In this document: positions 7,317-15,615 of the stretch, one piece after another
Position numbering within the stretch: the stretch's first letter is position 1
Layout of the letters: each line of letters begins with the position of its first letter
NCBI GenBank assembly: GCA_025363455.1
Contig: JANYDW010000007.1
Coordinates: 81,861 to 145,860 of the forward strand
DNA: 64,000 bases
Direction of reading: 5' to 3'
DNA from: Oleiharenicola sp.
GTDB lineage: Bacteria; Verrucomicrobiota; Verrucomicrobiia; Opitutales; Opitutaceae
Notes under the pieces: model-generated
The model's database searches: none
What the model was told of the DNA's origin: nothing
Seen by the model: the letters and a program-made list of their open reading frames with translations, nothing else
Program-made: the position numbers and the translations under genes

Positions 7317-8675
7317 ATGCCCGCTCCTCAACAACGTCGCCTGATCTTCGCTCACATCGACGAGCCCGGCTACACCAAGGACCTCGCCTGCTACCTGAAG
7401 CACGGCGGCTACGCGGTGATGAAGAAGGCGTTCACGCGCAAGCCCGAGGAGCTGATCGACGAGGTTAAGAAGTCCGGCCTGCGCGGCCGCGGCGGCGCGG
7501 GCTTTCCCTGCGGCGTCAAGTGGACGCTGGTCGACCGCAAGAGCGGCAAGCCCATCTATCTCATCGTCAACGCCGACGAGTCGGAGCCTGGCACGTTCAA
7601 GGACCGCTACATCATGCACCAGGATCCGCACCAGCTGATCGAGGGCACGATGATCTCCTGTTTCGCGAACAACGTGAAGCAGGCCTACATCTACATTCGC
7701 GGCGAGATGCCCCACGGTGCCCGCATCCTCGAGGAGGCCATCCGGGAGGCGCGCGACGCCAACCTCGTCGGCCAGAACATCCTCGGGTCGGCCTACAGCT
7801 GCGACATCTTCGTCCACCGTGGCGCCGGCGCCTACATTTGCGGGGAGGAGACCGGTCTTATTGAGTCGCTCGAGGGCAAGCGCGCCAACCCGCGCATCAA
7901 GCCGCCGTATTTCCCCGCTGTCCTCGGCCTCTACCAGTGCCCGACGATCGTCAACAACGTCGAGACGCTCTGCCATGTGAAGCACATCGTCGACATGAGC
8001 GGCGAGGCCTACACGAAGATCGGCACGCCGAACAACTCCGGTACCCGTATCTTCTGTGTCTCGGGCCACGTGCAAAAACCCGGTTACTACGAGTTCGAGG
8101 CGGGTAAGATCACGATGGGCCAGCTGCTCAACGAGGTCTGCGGCGGCCCGCTGCCCGGCCGCACCTTCAAGGCCGTCATTCCTGGCGGCTCGTCGGCCAA
8201 GATCATGCGCTTCGGTGAGCGCTACAAGGGCAAGCGCAAGGTCGGCACCGAGATGGTCGACTATGACTGGGGCGTCGAGGACGTCCCGATGGATTTCGAT
8301 TCGCTCGGCATGATCGGCACGATGGGCGGCTCCGGCGGCGTCATCGTGATGGACGACACCGTCAACATGGTCGAGGCTTTGGCCAACATCAACGCGTTCT
8401 ACTCGCACGAGAGCTGCGGCCAGTGCACACCCTGCCGCGAGGGCTCGCTGTGGATGAAGAAGATCACCACGCGCATGGTCCACGGCGACGCGCGCGAGCA
8501 GGACGCCACGCTGCTTAAGAGTGTGGCCGACCAGATCCCCGGTCGCACCATCTGCGCCTTCGGCGAGGCCTGCTCATGGCCGACCCAGAGCTTTCTCGCG
8601 AAGTTCGGCGACGAGTTCAAAGGCTACGCCGACGCCAAGAAGACCAAGGTCCCCGCCGAGACTCCACTGATTTGA
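7317..8675 (+). CDS. nuoF: NADH-quinone oxidoreductase subunit F
   Basis: The 452-residue NADH- and FMN-binding subunit, entry point of electrons into complex I. Visible motifs: the FMN/NADH glycine-rich loop GLRGRGGAGFPCGVKW (54-69), the segment NADESEPGTFKDR (about 89-101), GAGAYICGEETGLIESLEG (about 170-188), and the N3 [4Fe-4S] ligands in SCGQCTPCREG plus the later Cys in GEACSWP. Order and length are normal. Upstream lies the small membrane gene; downstream the gap to nuoG is filled by a 13-bp-armed inverted repeat. Confidence 0.98.
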   Translation: MPAPQQRRLIFAHIDEPGYTKDLACYLKHGGYAVMKKAFTRKPEELIDEVKKSGLRGRGGAGFPCGVKWTLVDRKSGKPIYLIVNADESEPGTFKDRYIMHQDPHQLIEGTMISCFANNVKQAYIYIRGEMPHGARILEEAIREARDANLVGQNILGSAYSCDIFVHRGAGAYICGEETGLIESLEGKRANPRIKPPYFPAVLGLYQCPTIVNNVETLCHVKHIVDMSGEAYTKIGTPNNSGTRIFCVSGHVQKPGYYEFEAGKITMGQLLNEVCGGPLPGRTFKAVIPGGSSAKIMRFGERYKGKRKVGTEMVDYDWGVEDVPMDFDSLGMIGTMGGSGGVIVMDDTVNMVEALANINAFYSHESCGQCTPCREGSLWMKKITTRMVHGDAREQDATLLKSVADQIPGRTICAFGEACSWPTQSFLAKFGDEFKGYADAKKTKVPAETPLI

Positions 8676-8681
8676 TTTTTC

Positions 8682-8758
8682 GCCCGCGAATCACCCGAAT
8701 GCACACGAATCAAAACCCCTCTTTCAATCATTCGCGTTTATTCGCGTGATTCGCGGGC
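8682..8758. repeat. CGCGAATCAC-type inverted repeat, nuoF-nuoG gap
   Basis: Perfect 13-bp arms GCCCGCGAATCAC (8682-8694) and GTGATTCGCGGGC (8746-8758), with inner degenerate ACGAAT/ATTCGCGT repeats. The same family is in the nuoD-nuoE gap and downstream of comEC (22155-22222). Confidence 0.85.
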
Positions 8759-8773
8759 AAAACGTATTTCGAA

Positions 8774-10483
8774 ATGTCCTCCGCTCCCGCCAAACCCGCC
8801 GACCTCGTGACCGTCAACATTGACGGCAAGGAAATCGCCGTGCCGAAGGGTACGAACGTGATCGAAGCGGCCAAACTCGTCGGCGTCGAGATCCCCCATT
8901 ACTGCTACCACCCGAAGCTGACCATCGTCGGCAATTGCCGGATGTGTCTCATCGAAATGGGCATGCCGGCCGTCGATCCCGCCACCAAGGCCCCGGTGAT
9001 GGACCCGGCCACGGGCAAGCAGAAGGTCAACTGGATCCCGCGCCCGCAGATTGGGTGCGGCACCAACGCCTCGCCCGGCCTCCACATCCGTACGAACTCG
9101 CCGATGGTGAAGGATTGCCGCGAGGGCGTGACGGAGATGCTGCTCATCAACCACCCGCTGGATTGCCCGATTTGCGACCAGGCCGGCGAGTGCAAGCTGC
9201 AGGAACACTCCACCGCCTATGGCCGCGGCTACTCGCGCTTCGTCGAGCAGAAGAACGTGAAGCCGAAGCGCACCGAACTTGGCCCTCGCGTCACGCTCGA
9301 CGACGAGCGCTGCATCCTCTGCTCCCGCTGCATCCGCTTCTCCAAGGAGATCGCCAAGGACGACGTCCTTGGCTTCATCGACCGTGGCAGCTACAGTACG
9401 CTCACCTGTTACCCGGGCCGGAAGCTCGAGAACAATTACTCGCTCAACACCGTCGACATCTGCCCGGTCGGCGCACTCACGAGTACCGATTTCCGGTTCA
9501 AGATGCGCGTCTGGTTCCTCAAGCAGACGCCTGGGATCGATCCCGAGTCGTCCGTCGGCGCCAACACCGAGGTCTGGAGCCGCGAGGGCGTGATCTACCG
9601 CATCACCCCACGCCAGAATGATGCCGTGAACGACACGTGGATGTCCGACTCCGGCCGCATGCTCTACAAGCAGGTCAAGGCCGCCGACCGCCTGCTCGCC
9701 CCAATGATTGACGGTCTCGCCACGGCGCCTGAAATGGCCCTCAAGGCCGCGAACGACCTGCTCAAGGCCGGCTCCGTAGCCATCGTCGGTTCCGGCCGCA
9801 GCAGCGTCGAGGAACAGTTCCTCACGAAGAAGCTGGCCGAAGCGCTCAAAGTTCCCGCATCGCTCGTCAGCCGGGTGGGGCAGGGGGACCGTCTCCTCAT
9901 CTCCTCCGACCGCAACCCGAATGTCCGCGGTGCACTGGTCACCGGCCTAATCTCCGCTCTGCCGACGCAACAGCTCACGTCGCTGGCGTCGGACATCGAC
10001 GCTGGCAAGGTGAAGACCGTGCTCTCCGTTGGGGAGGACCTTACTGCCGCCGGTCTCGCCGCCGCACAGCTGGCCAAGGTTTCCGTCGTCTTTCTCGGGA
10101 CGCACAAGAATGCGACAAGCGACGCTGCCAAGGTCGTTGTTCCCACGCTCACCATTTTTGAGAAGTCCGGCTCGTTCGTGAACCAACAGTTCCGCCTCCA
10201 GAAGTTCGCCAAGGCTGTCCCCGGCCCGGCAGGCGTCGCCGACGATCTCATCACCCTCAGCAACCTGGTCTCGTTCGCGAGCCGCATCATCACCCCAGCC
10301 GACCTCGGCGGGCTCTGGTCGAGCATCGCGGCAGAAGTGAAGCCGCTGGCCGGGCTCAGCCACGCTTTACTGCCCGCCACCGGCCACGTACTCGACGCCT
10401 CCGCGTGGGCTGACCTGCCCGTCTGCGAGGGCGAGACGCTTCATTACAAACCCGCCGCCGTGCCCGCGGCCGTCAACGCATGA
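8774..10483 (+). CDS. nuoG: NADH-quinone oxidoreductase subunit G, short form
   Basis: The 569-residue subunit carries several iron-sulfur clusters. It has an N-terminal ferredoxin-like [2Fe-2S] domain (Cys in HYCYHP, GNCRMC and IGCGTN), the His-Cys3 N5 cluster region (HPLDCPICDQAGECKLQ), and the N4 motif CILCSRC with the later Cys in DICPVG. The C-terminal molybdopterin-oxidoreductase-like part is about 300 residues and weakly conserved. The protein is far shorter than the roughly 900-residue E. coli NuoG, which is common in other phyla. The extra N7 cluster motif is not seen. Confidence 0.95.
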   Translation: MSSAPAKPADLVTVNIDGKEIAVPKGTNVIEAAKLVGVEIPHYCYHPKLTIVGNCRMCLIEMGMPAVDPATKAPVMDPATGKQKVNWIPRPQIGCGTNASPGLHIRTNSPMVKDCREGVTEMLLINHPLDCPICDQAGECKLQEHSTAYGRGYSRFVEQKNVKPKRTELGPRVTLDDERCILCSRCIRFSKEIAKDDVLGFIDRGSYSTLTCYPGRKLENNYSLNTVDICPVGALTSTDFRFKMRVWFLKQTPGIDPESSVGANTEVWSREGVIYRITPRQNDAVNDTWMSDSGRMLYKQVKAADRLLAPMIDGLATAPEMALKAANDLLKAGSVAIVGSGRSSVEEQFLTKKLAEALKVPASLVSRVGQGDRLLISSDRNPNVRGALVTGLISALPTQQLTSLASDIDAGKVKTVLSVGEDLTAAGLAAAQLAKVSVVFLGTHKNATSDAAKVVVPTLTIFEKSGSFVNQQFRLQKFAKAVPGPAGVADDLITLSNLVSFASRIITPADLGGLWSSIAAEVKPLAGLSHALLPATGHVLDASAWADLPVCEGETLHYKPAAVPAAVNA

Positions 10484-10510
10484 CATGATTTCCGCTGTCC
10501 ATTGTCTTAA

Positions 10511-10575
10511 GGTAGGGACGGACCGCCGGGCCGTCCGCGAACGTCATTCGGCGCGCCCAGCGGTCGCGCCCTACC
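10511..10575 (+). repeat. 65-bp GGTAGGGACGG palindromic repeat, copy 1 (nuoG-nuoH gap)
   Basis: Starts GGTAGGGACGGACCGCC and ends CGGTCGCGCCCTACC. It contains two nested palindromes (GGACGG...CCGTCC and GCGCG...CGCGC) inside GGTAGGG/CCCTACC ends. It matches copy 2 at 13486-13550 at 61 of 65 positions in the same orientation. Confidence 0.9.
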
Positions 10576-10588
10576 AGCCTGCCCACGC

Positions 10589-11755
10589 ATGACCGCCGTC
10601 TTCACCTTCTGGGCTGGGCTCCACCCGCTTATCCAAGGCCTAATCAAAGGCCTCGCGGTGATCGGCGTCATGTTTCCCATCGGCGGCGCCTGTTCGCTGG
10701 TCGAGCGCAAGGTCTCCGCGTGGATGCAGGGCCGCCCGGGTCCGAACCGCGCGCTCCCGCCTTGGTTGGCTTGGGTCCCGGGGATCGGCTTACTGCAGCG
10801 ACTCGGCCTGTTCCACCTCATGGCCGACGGCATCAAGATGTTCCTCAAGGAGGACTCATTGCCTGGGCACGTGAACAAGTTCTACTTCCTTCTCGCGCCG
10901 GTGGTGGGGATGATCCCCGCCCTGACCACCGTCACGGTCGTGCCCTTTGGTGCGTACTTCGATTCGGCCGGGCAGATGGTTCCGCTCGTGCTGGCCAACC
11001 TTGACGTGGGGATTCTCGCGGTATTCGCCGTCGGCTCGCTGGGCGTCTACTCGCTCATCCTCGCGGGTTGGGCCTCCAACTCGAAGTATCCCTTCCTCGG
11101 CGGCATCCGCGCCTCGGCGCAGCTTATCTCCTACGAACTGGCGATGACCCTTTCGGTGGTCCCGGTTTTCCTGATGATCAACGCGCCGGGCGGCACGGGT
11201 ACGCTGAGCCTGACCGATGTCGTGCGCTTCCAGAGCGGCACGAGCGGCCTACACGGCACCTGGTTCATCATGACGATGCCGCTGTCGGCGGTCGTCTTCC
11301 TCGTCTCGCTCTTCGCCGAGACCAACCGCCTGCCCTTCGACATGGCCGAGGGCGAGGCCGACCTCGTCGGCGGATTCCACACGGAATACGGCTCGATGAA
11401 ATGGGGCCTGTTCTTCGTGGCGGAATATTCGCACATGCTCATCGGATCCGGCGTGTTCACCCTGCTGTTCCTCGGCGGCTGGAACCCGCTGCCGTGGGTG
11501 CCGCTGCAGACGGTGATTGGCTGGCTGGCGCACCTCTCGCCGCTGCTGGCGCACCCGCTCGCGGTCGGCCTGATCTCCATCGGCATCTTCATGGGCAAGG
11601 TGCTGTTCTTTATGTTCGTTTTCATGTGGGTGCGCTGGACGGTCCCGCGCTTCCGCTACGACCAGGTCATGAAGCTCGGCTGGCAGAAGCTCCTGCCCCT
11701 CGCCATCGGCAACCTCATCTTCTACGCGATCGTGATCGCAGTGCTGCAGAAATAA
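10589..11755 (+). CDS. nuoH: NADH-quinone oxidoreductase subunit H
   Basis: The 388-residue membrane subunit links the peripheral arm to the proton-pumping arm and forms part of the quinone tunnel. About eight to nine TM segments are visible. The family signatures ERKVSAWMQGRPGPN (about 34-48) and, in the charged loop facing NuoB/NuoD, ETNRLPFDMAEGEADLVGGFHTEY (about 247-270, written here only as a landmark) are intact, as is the RWTVPRFRYDQ loop near the C-terminus. It follows repeat copy 1 and precedes the 48-bp perfect palindrome. Confidence 0.97.
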   Translation: MTAVFTFWAGLHPLIQGLIKGLAVIGVMFPIGGACSLVERKVSAWMQGRPGPNRALPPWLAWVPGIGLLQRLGLFHLMADGIKMFLKEDSLPGHVNKFYFLLAPVVGMIPALTTVTVVPFGAYFDSAGQMVPLVLANLDVGILAVFAVGSLGVYSLILAGWASNSKYPFLGGIRASAQLISYELAMTLSVVPVFLMINAPGGTGTLSLTDVVRFQSGTSGLHGTWFIMTMPLSAVVFLVSLFAETNRLPFDMAEGEADLVGGFHTEYGSMKWGLFFVAEYSHMLIGSGVFTLLFLGGWNPLPWVPLQTVIGWLAHLSPLLAHPLAVGLISIGIFMGKVLFFMFVFMWVRWTVPRFRYDQVMKLGWQKLLPLAIGNLIFYAIVIAVLQK

Positions 11756-11787
11756 CCAACCGCGAATGGACACGAACAAACACAAAT

Positions 11788-11835
11788 GTAGGTCGGGCTT
11801 TATGCCCGACATGTCGGGCATAAAGCCCGACCTAC
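11788..11835. repeat. Perfect 48-bp palindrome (nuoH-nuoI gap)
   Basis: Each 24-nt half is the exact reverse complement of the other with no spacer. The half begins GTAGGTCGGGCTTTATGC and the centre is at 11811/11812. The half itself holds GTCGGGC...GCCCGAC, so alternative smaller hairpins are possible. The core (GGGCTTTATGCCC) matches the GGCTTTACGCCCC family found at 49478, 50195, 57350 and 61110. As RNA it would form a very stable stem inside the nuo transcript. Confidence 0.95.
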
Positions 11836-11868
11836 CGGGATTGATCGTGGTTAAATACTGATCCAGCC

Positions 11869-12405
11869 ATGGCCTACACCGTCGAACGCAAGCCCCTGAC
11901 GCTCCTGGAGCGCATCTACATCCCGCAGATCCTGGCGGGCATGCGGGTGACGCTGAAGCACCTCTTCGCGCCGAACGTCACGATGCAGTATCCCGAGGAG
12001 CGCCCGGCGATTCCCTCCGGCTACCGCGGCGTGCCGACGCTGGTGATGGACCCGCACGGCCGCGAAAAATGCGTTTCCTGCCAGCTCTGCGAGTTCGTTT
12101 GTCCGCCCAAGGCCATCCGCATCACGCCGGGTGAGATTCCGCCGGACGCGCCCACCGGCCATGTCGAGAAAGCCCCCAAGGCCTTCGACATCGACATGCT
12201 CCGCTGCATCTATTGCGGCCTGTGCCAGGAAGTCTGCCCTGAGGAGGCGATCTTCCTGCAAAACCAGTATTCCATGACAGGTTACACCCGCGCCGAGATG
12301 GTCAACGACAAGGCCCGCCTCTACGAGCTCGGCGGCACGTTGCCCGACCAGCATTTCAAGTGGGACAAGAAGAAGGCCGCCGCCGAGCACGGCAACGCCC
12401 ATTGA
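11869..12405 (+). CDS. nuoI: NADH-quinone oxidoreductase subunit I
   Basis: The 178-residue ferredoxin-type subunit of the peripheral arm, carrying clusters N6a and N6b. Two 4Fe-4S motifs are present: CVSCQLCEFVCPPKA (about 64-78) and CIYCGLCQEVCPEEA (about 109-123). An N-terminal amphipathic segment (about 10-35) is typical of the membrane-proximal part. The C-terminal tail is Lys/Asp-rich. Its stop codon abuts a CTGAA-type inverted repeat that occupies most of the gap before nuoJ. Confidence 0.97.
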   Translation: MAYTVERKPLTLLERIYIPQILAGMRVTLKHLFAPNVTMQYPEERPAIPSGYRGVPTLVMDPHGREKCVSCQLCEFVCPPKAIRITPGEIPPDAPTGHVEKAPKAFDIDMLRCIYCGLCQEVCPEEAIFLQNQYSMTGYTRAEMVNDKARLYELGGTLPDQHFKWDKKKAAAEHGNAH

Positions 12406-12548
12406 AAAGCTGAAAAACTGAATGACTGAAAAGCTGAACATGCTCTCTTTCCCGACACAACTCGCCTGCCAACGGAGCCGCTTGCGTACGTCCAGCTTTG
12501 GCGGTTCCCAGCTTCAGCCCTTCAGCCCTTCAGCCTTTCAGCCCTTCC
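12403..12548. repeat. CTGAA/TTCAG inverted repeat, nuoI-nuoJ gap
   Basis: The left arm has four CTGAA-like units (to about 12438). The right arm has TTCAGCCCTTCAGCCCTTCAG and CTTTCAGCCC units (about 12511-12545). It is the same family as the nuoC-nuoD element. An in-frame start at 12498 would translate the right arm as Ser-Pro-rich sequence ahead of NuoJ, which is not credible. Confidence 0.85.
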
Positions 12549-12554
12549 CCAACC

Positions 12555-13061
12555 ATGGCTGACACCCTCTTCATCATCCTCGCGGTCCTCACCGTCGCCT
12601 CGGCGCTTCTGGTCGTGGTGAACAAGAACGCCGTCAATGCCGCGCTGGGCCTCCTCATCTCGCTCCTCGGCCTGGCCGGGCTCTTCGTGCTGCTCGACGC
12701 CCCGCTGCTGGCTTTCGTGCTCCTGATGGTCTACGCGGGCGCAGTCGTCGCGCTGTTCCTCTTCATCATCATGCTGCTCGACACCACGCCGGGCGCGGCG
12801 AAGCCGTTCAGCAAGATGACTCTCGTCGCCACGCTGATCGGCGCCGGCCTACTGTTCACAGGAATCTATTCGCTCGCGCACCGCGCGGTGCTCCCTGCGG
12901 CGCCGGCTACCCTGCCGGTGCCGACGATGAAAAATTACGCCGAGCAGCTCTTCACGACCTATCTCCTGCCGGTGCAGGTCGTCGGATTCATGCTCCTCAT
13001 CGCCATGCTTGGCGTCATCGTCTTGAGCAAGAAATTTGACCAGACGGAGGGAGCCAAATGA
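12555..13061 (+). CDS. nuoJ: NADH-quinone oxidoreductase subunit J
   Basis: The 168-residue membrane subunit has five TM segments and the diagnostic third helix region [20 protein letters not shown] (about 56-75), whose pi-bulge links the quinone site to the proton channels. The start at 12555 (MADTLFII) is chosen because it begins directly with TM1; sequence upstream is repeat-derived. The stop overlaps the nuoK ATG (ATGA), so the two are translationally coupled. Confidence 0.95.
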   Translation: MADTLFIILAVLTVASALLVVVNKNAVNAALGLLISLLGLAGLFVLLDAPLLAFVLLMVYAGAVVALFLFIIMLLDTTPGAAKPFSKMTLVATLIGAGLLFTGIYSLAHRAVLPAAPATLPVPTMKNYAEQLFTTYLLPVQVVGFMLLIAMLGVIVLSKKFDQTEGAK

Positions 13062-13435
13062 TCGCTTTGCTCAACCACGCCCCGCTGTTTGGCCTCATTC
13101 TGAACAACGGCGACACAGGCCCCGTCGTCCCCGCCTACGGCCTGCCGGCCTATCTGCTGCTGAGCGCCGTTCTCTTCGCCCTCGGCTTTATTGGCGTGCT
13201 ACTGCGCAAGAACACGCTCGTGATCTACATGTGCCTTGAGCTGATGCTGCTGGCCTCGACGCTCGCACTGGTGGCCTTCTCGCACTTCCAGGGCACGCTC
13301 GACGGGGCCGTCTTCGTCTTCTTCATCCTCACCATCGCGGCGGCTGAGGTCGCCGTCGGCCTCGCCATCATTGTCGCGCTGTTCCGCCGGCGGCACACCG
13401 TCTCGGTCGAGGAATTGAATCATCTGAAACATTAA
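13058..13435 (+). CDS. nuoK: NADH-quinone oxidoreductase subunit K
   Basis: The 125-residue, three-TM subunit of the proton-translocating arm. The signature around the second helix, [14 protein letters not shown] (about 57-70), contains the conserved membrane Glu. A second Glu, in [11 protein letters not shown], lies in TM3. The family is usually about 100 residues; the extra length is an N-terminal leader of about 25 residues. It starts within the nuoJ stop. Confidence 0.95.
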   Translation: MIALLNHAPLFGLILNNGDTGPVVPAYGLPAYLLLSAVLFALGFIGVLLRKNTLVIYMCLELMLLASTLALVAFSHFQGTLDGAVFVFFILTIAAAEVAVGLAIIVALFRRRHTVSVEELNHLKH

Positions 13436-13465
13436 CCACGAATGGACACGAATGGACACGAATTT
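13436..13465 (+). repeat. ACCACGAATGGACACGAAT-type repeat
   Basis: CACGAATGGA is directly repeated twice with a third CACGAAT just after the nuoK stop. A related copy, CGCGAATGGACACGAACA, lies after nuoH at about 11760. It is probably a half of a palindromic element. Confidence 0.65.
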
Positions 13466-13485
13466 GCGCTGAATCCCTGCCTTGG

Positions 13486-13550
13486 GGTAGGGACGGACCG
13501 CCGGGCCGTCCGCGGACGTGTTGCGGCGCGCCCAGCGGTCGCGCCCTACC
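13486..13550 (+). repeat. 65-bp GGTAGGGACGG palindromic repeat, copy 2 (nuoK-nuoL gap)
   Basis: Same sequence and orientation as copy 1 at 10511-10575 with four substitutions, all in the central CGCGNACGTN spacer. It ends 4 nt before the nuoL ATG, so the start region of nuoL may be held in its hairpin. Confidence 0.9.
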
Positions 13551-13554
13551 TGCC

Positions 13555-15477
13555 ATGACCATGCTCCAGCACGCCATTCTCGTCCTCCTGTTGCCGCTCG
13601 CCTCGGCGGCGGTGATCGCCCTGTTCCTGCGCCAGCGCGGGGCGCTGGCTTCCTACCTCTCGGTGGCCACGGCGGGGGCGATCGCGGCGATCTCGATCAT
13701 CCTGCTGGTGCACGGTGAGCGTGATTTCCCTAACGCATCTTGGGAATGGCTGCGCTTCGGTGACTTTACCATTTCGCTCGGCATCAAATACGACGACCTC
13801 GCCGCGCTGATGCTCTTCATCGTCGGCTTCGTGGGGTTCCTAATCCATTTCTTCTCGCTCGGCTACATGCACGACGACCCGGCCCGGGCGCGGTTCTTCG
13901 GCGGCCTTTCCATCTTCATGTTCTCGATGATCGGCATCGTGCTCGCCGACAATCTGTTCATGATTTTCATTTTCTGGGAGCTGGTCGGCTTCAGCTCCTG
14001 GCTGCTGATCAACCACTATCACCACAAGCAGTCGGCAGCGGACGCCTCGAAGAAGGCCTTCATCGTCAACCGTGTCGGCGACTTCGGTTTCCTGCTCGGG
14101 ATCATCATGTGCTATTGGCTGAACGGCGCCGTCAGCTTCGGCGAACTGGCGAAACTGGGTGAGACCAATCATCTGGCCTTTAGCACACTGGTTCCCCTGC
14201 TCCTGTTCTGCGGTGCCGTCGGCAAGTCGGCCCAGATGCCCCTGCAGGTGTGGCTGCCCGACGCGATGGAGGGCCCGACGCCCGTGTCCGCCCTCATCCA
14301 CGCCGCCACGATGGTGGCCGCCGGTATTTTCATGCTTTGCCGCATCAACGTCCTGATGGTTGCCGATGCTCTCAGCGTCATCATGTGGACCGGCACGATC
14401 ACGGCACTCTACGCCGCCCTCTGCGCCATCACCCAGCGCGACATCAAGAAGGTGCTGGCCTACTCAACACTCTCGCAGCTCGGCTACATGGTGGCGGCGT
14501 TTGGGTTGGGGTCGACTCTCCAAGGAGGACATGACGCATTGCTGACCGATGCTCATGGCGCTGTGATCGGAAATGCTAGTGGATTTATCGTGCTGGCTAC
14601 CGGCGTCGGCGCCGCGATGTTCCATCTGACGACCCACGCCTTCTTCAAGGCCCTCATGTTCCTCGGCTCGGGTTCCGTCATCCACGGCTGTCACCACGAA
14701 CAGGACATCTTCAAAATGGGTGGCCTGGCAAAGAAGATGCCGATCACGTTCTTCACTTTCACTATCGGCGTCCTGGCGATCATTGGCATGCCCTTCCTCG
14801 CCGGTTTTTTCTCGAAGGACGCCATCCTCTATCTTGCGATGGAGAATAACAAGGCGGTGTTCGCGATCCTGGCGTTCACTGCCGTGCTGACCTCGTTCTA
14901 CATGGTCCGGCTGTGGAAGATCACCTTTTTCGGCGAAGCGCGCTCTAAGGAGGCCTCGCACGCGCATGAGAGTGGCCTTGTAATGACCCTGCCACTCATC
15001 GTTCTCGCGGTCCTGTCCATCGCAGGGGGCTACTCGGGAGTGTTCGGCAAACTGGCGGGTTCGATCCACGAGATGGTGCCCGAGGCTCACGGTTCGGCCC
15101 ATACGACCATTCTCCTCGTTTCGCTGGCGGTTATGACCATCGGTGCCGGCTCGGCGTGGTTCTTCTACAAACCTTCTATCAATGACACGCTGGAGGAGAA
15201 GTCGGCCGGGCTGTTCCGCCTGCTGGGCCAGCTCAAGGAGTCCTTCGACAACCTTTACGATTACTACGTGGCCAAGGTGCAGCAGCGCTTCGCCATGCTT
15301 CTGAACTTCCTCGAGCGGGTCTTCCTGGCCGACACGATCATTCAGGGTGCGGCGCGAGTCGTCGGGTACATCGGCCTCGGCGCCCGCGCGCTCTACACCG
15401 GCAGCCTGCATGTCTACGTTTACTGGTTCCTGCTCGGCGCGGTTGTACTCTGGGCCTTCGCCACCGGAGTTTTCTAA
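13555..15477 (+). CDS. nuoL: NADH-quinone oxidoreductase subunit L
   Basis: The 640-residue antiporter-like distal subunit of the proton-pumping arm. Landmarks: FFSLGYMHDDPARARFF (about 100-117), FIFWELVGFSSWLLI with the channel Glu (about 139-155), KSAQMPLQVWLPDAMEGPTPVSALIHAATMV with the conserved Lys, and KKVLAYSTLSQLGYM. The C-terminal third holds the amphipathic lateral helix region and a last TM at about 615-640. Length is normal. The ATG lies 4 nt after repeat copy 2. Confidence 0.97.
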   Translation: MTMLQHAILVLLLPLASAAVIALFLRQRGALASYLSVATAGAIAAISIILLVHGERDFPNASWEWLRFGDFTISLGIKYDDLAALMLFIVGFVGFLIHFFSLGYMHDDPARARFFGGLSIFMFSMIGIVLADNLFMIFIFWELVGFSSWLLINHYHHKQSAADASKKAFIVNRVGDFGFLLGIIMCYWLNGAVSFGELAKLGETNHLAFSTLVPLLLFCGAVGKSAQMPLQVWLPDAMEGPTPVSALIHAATMVAAGIFMLCRINVLMVADALSVIMWTGTITALYAALCAITQRDIKKVLAYSTLSQLGYMVAAFGLGSTLQGGHDALLTDAHGAVIGNASGFIVLATGVGAAMFHLTTHAFFKALMFLGSGSVIHGCHHEQDIFKMGGLAKKMPITFFTFTIGVLAIIGMPFLAGFFSKDAILYLAMENNKAVFAILAFTAVLTSFYMVRLWKITFFGEARSKEASHAHESGLVMTLPLIVLAVLSIAGGYSGVFGKLAGSIHEMVPEAHGSAHTTILLVSLAVMTIGAGSAWFFYKPSINDTLEEKSAGLFRLLGQLKESFDNLYDYYVAKVQQRFAMLLNFLERVFLADTIIQGAARVVGYIGLGARALYTGSLHVYVYWFLLGAVVLWAFATGVF

Positions 15478-15492
15478 CATGTCTTTCAATCA

Positions 15493-15596
15493 ACACACCC
15501 CGTCGCTTCGCGCCACCCCTCTTGATAGAGGGGACCCAATCCCCGCCGTCGACAGTCCCCTCTATCAAGAGGGGTACCCGTCAGGGCGGGGTGTGT
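15493..15596. repeat. ACACCCC / GGGGTGTG palindromic element (nuoL-nuoM gap)
   Basis: Nested structure: outer ends CACACCCC and GGGGTGTG, and inner perfect 19-bp arms starting CCCCTCTTGATAG (15516-15534) and TCCCCTCTATC (15556-15574). The same family is at 58563-58668 between the two pilT genes, with a truncated copy at 62672-62706. Confidence 0.9.
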
Positions 15597-15615
15597 CGAT
15601 CGTCACTTCACTTTC

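Noticed and set aside
12498..12554. Upstream extension of nuoJ by 19 codons
   Set aside because: It reads the TTCAGCCC repeat arm as Ser-Pro-rich peptide; TM1 starts just after the ATG at 12555.
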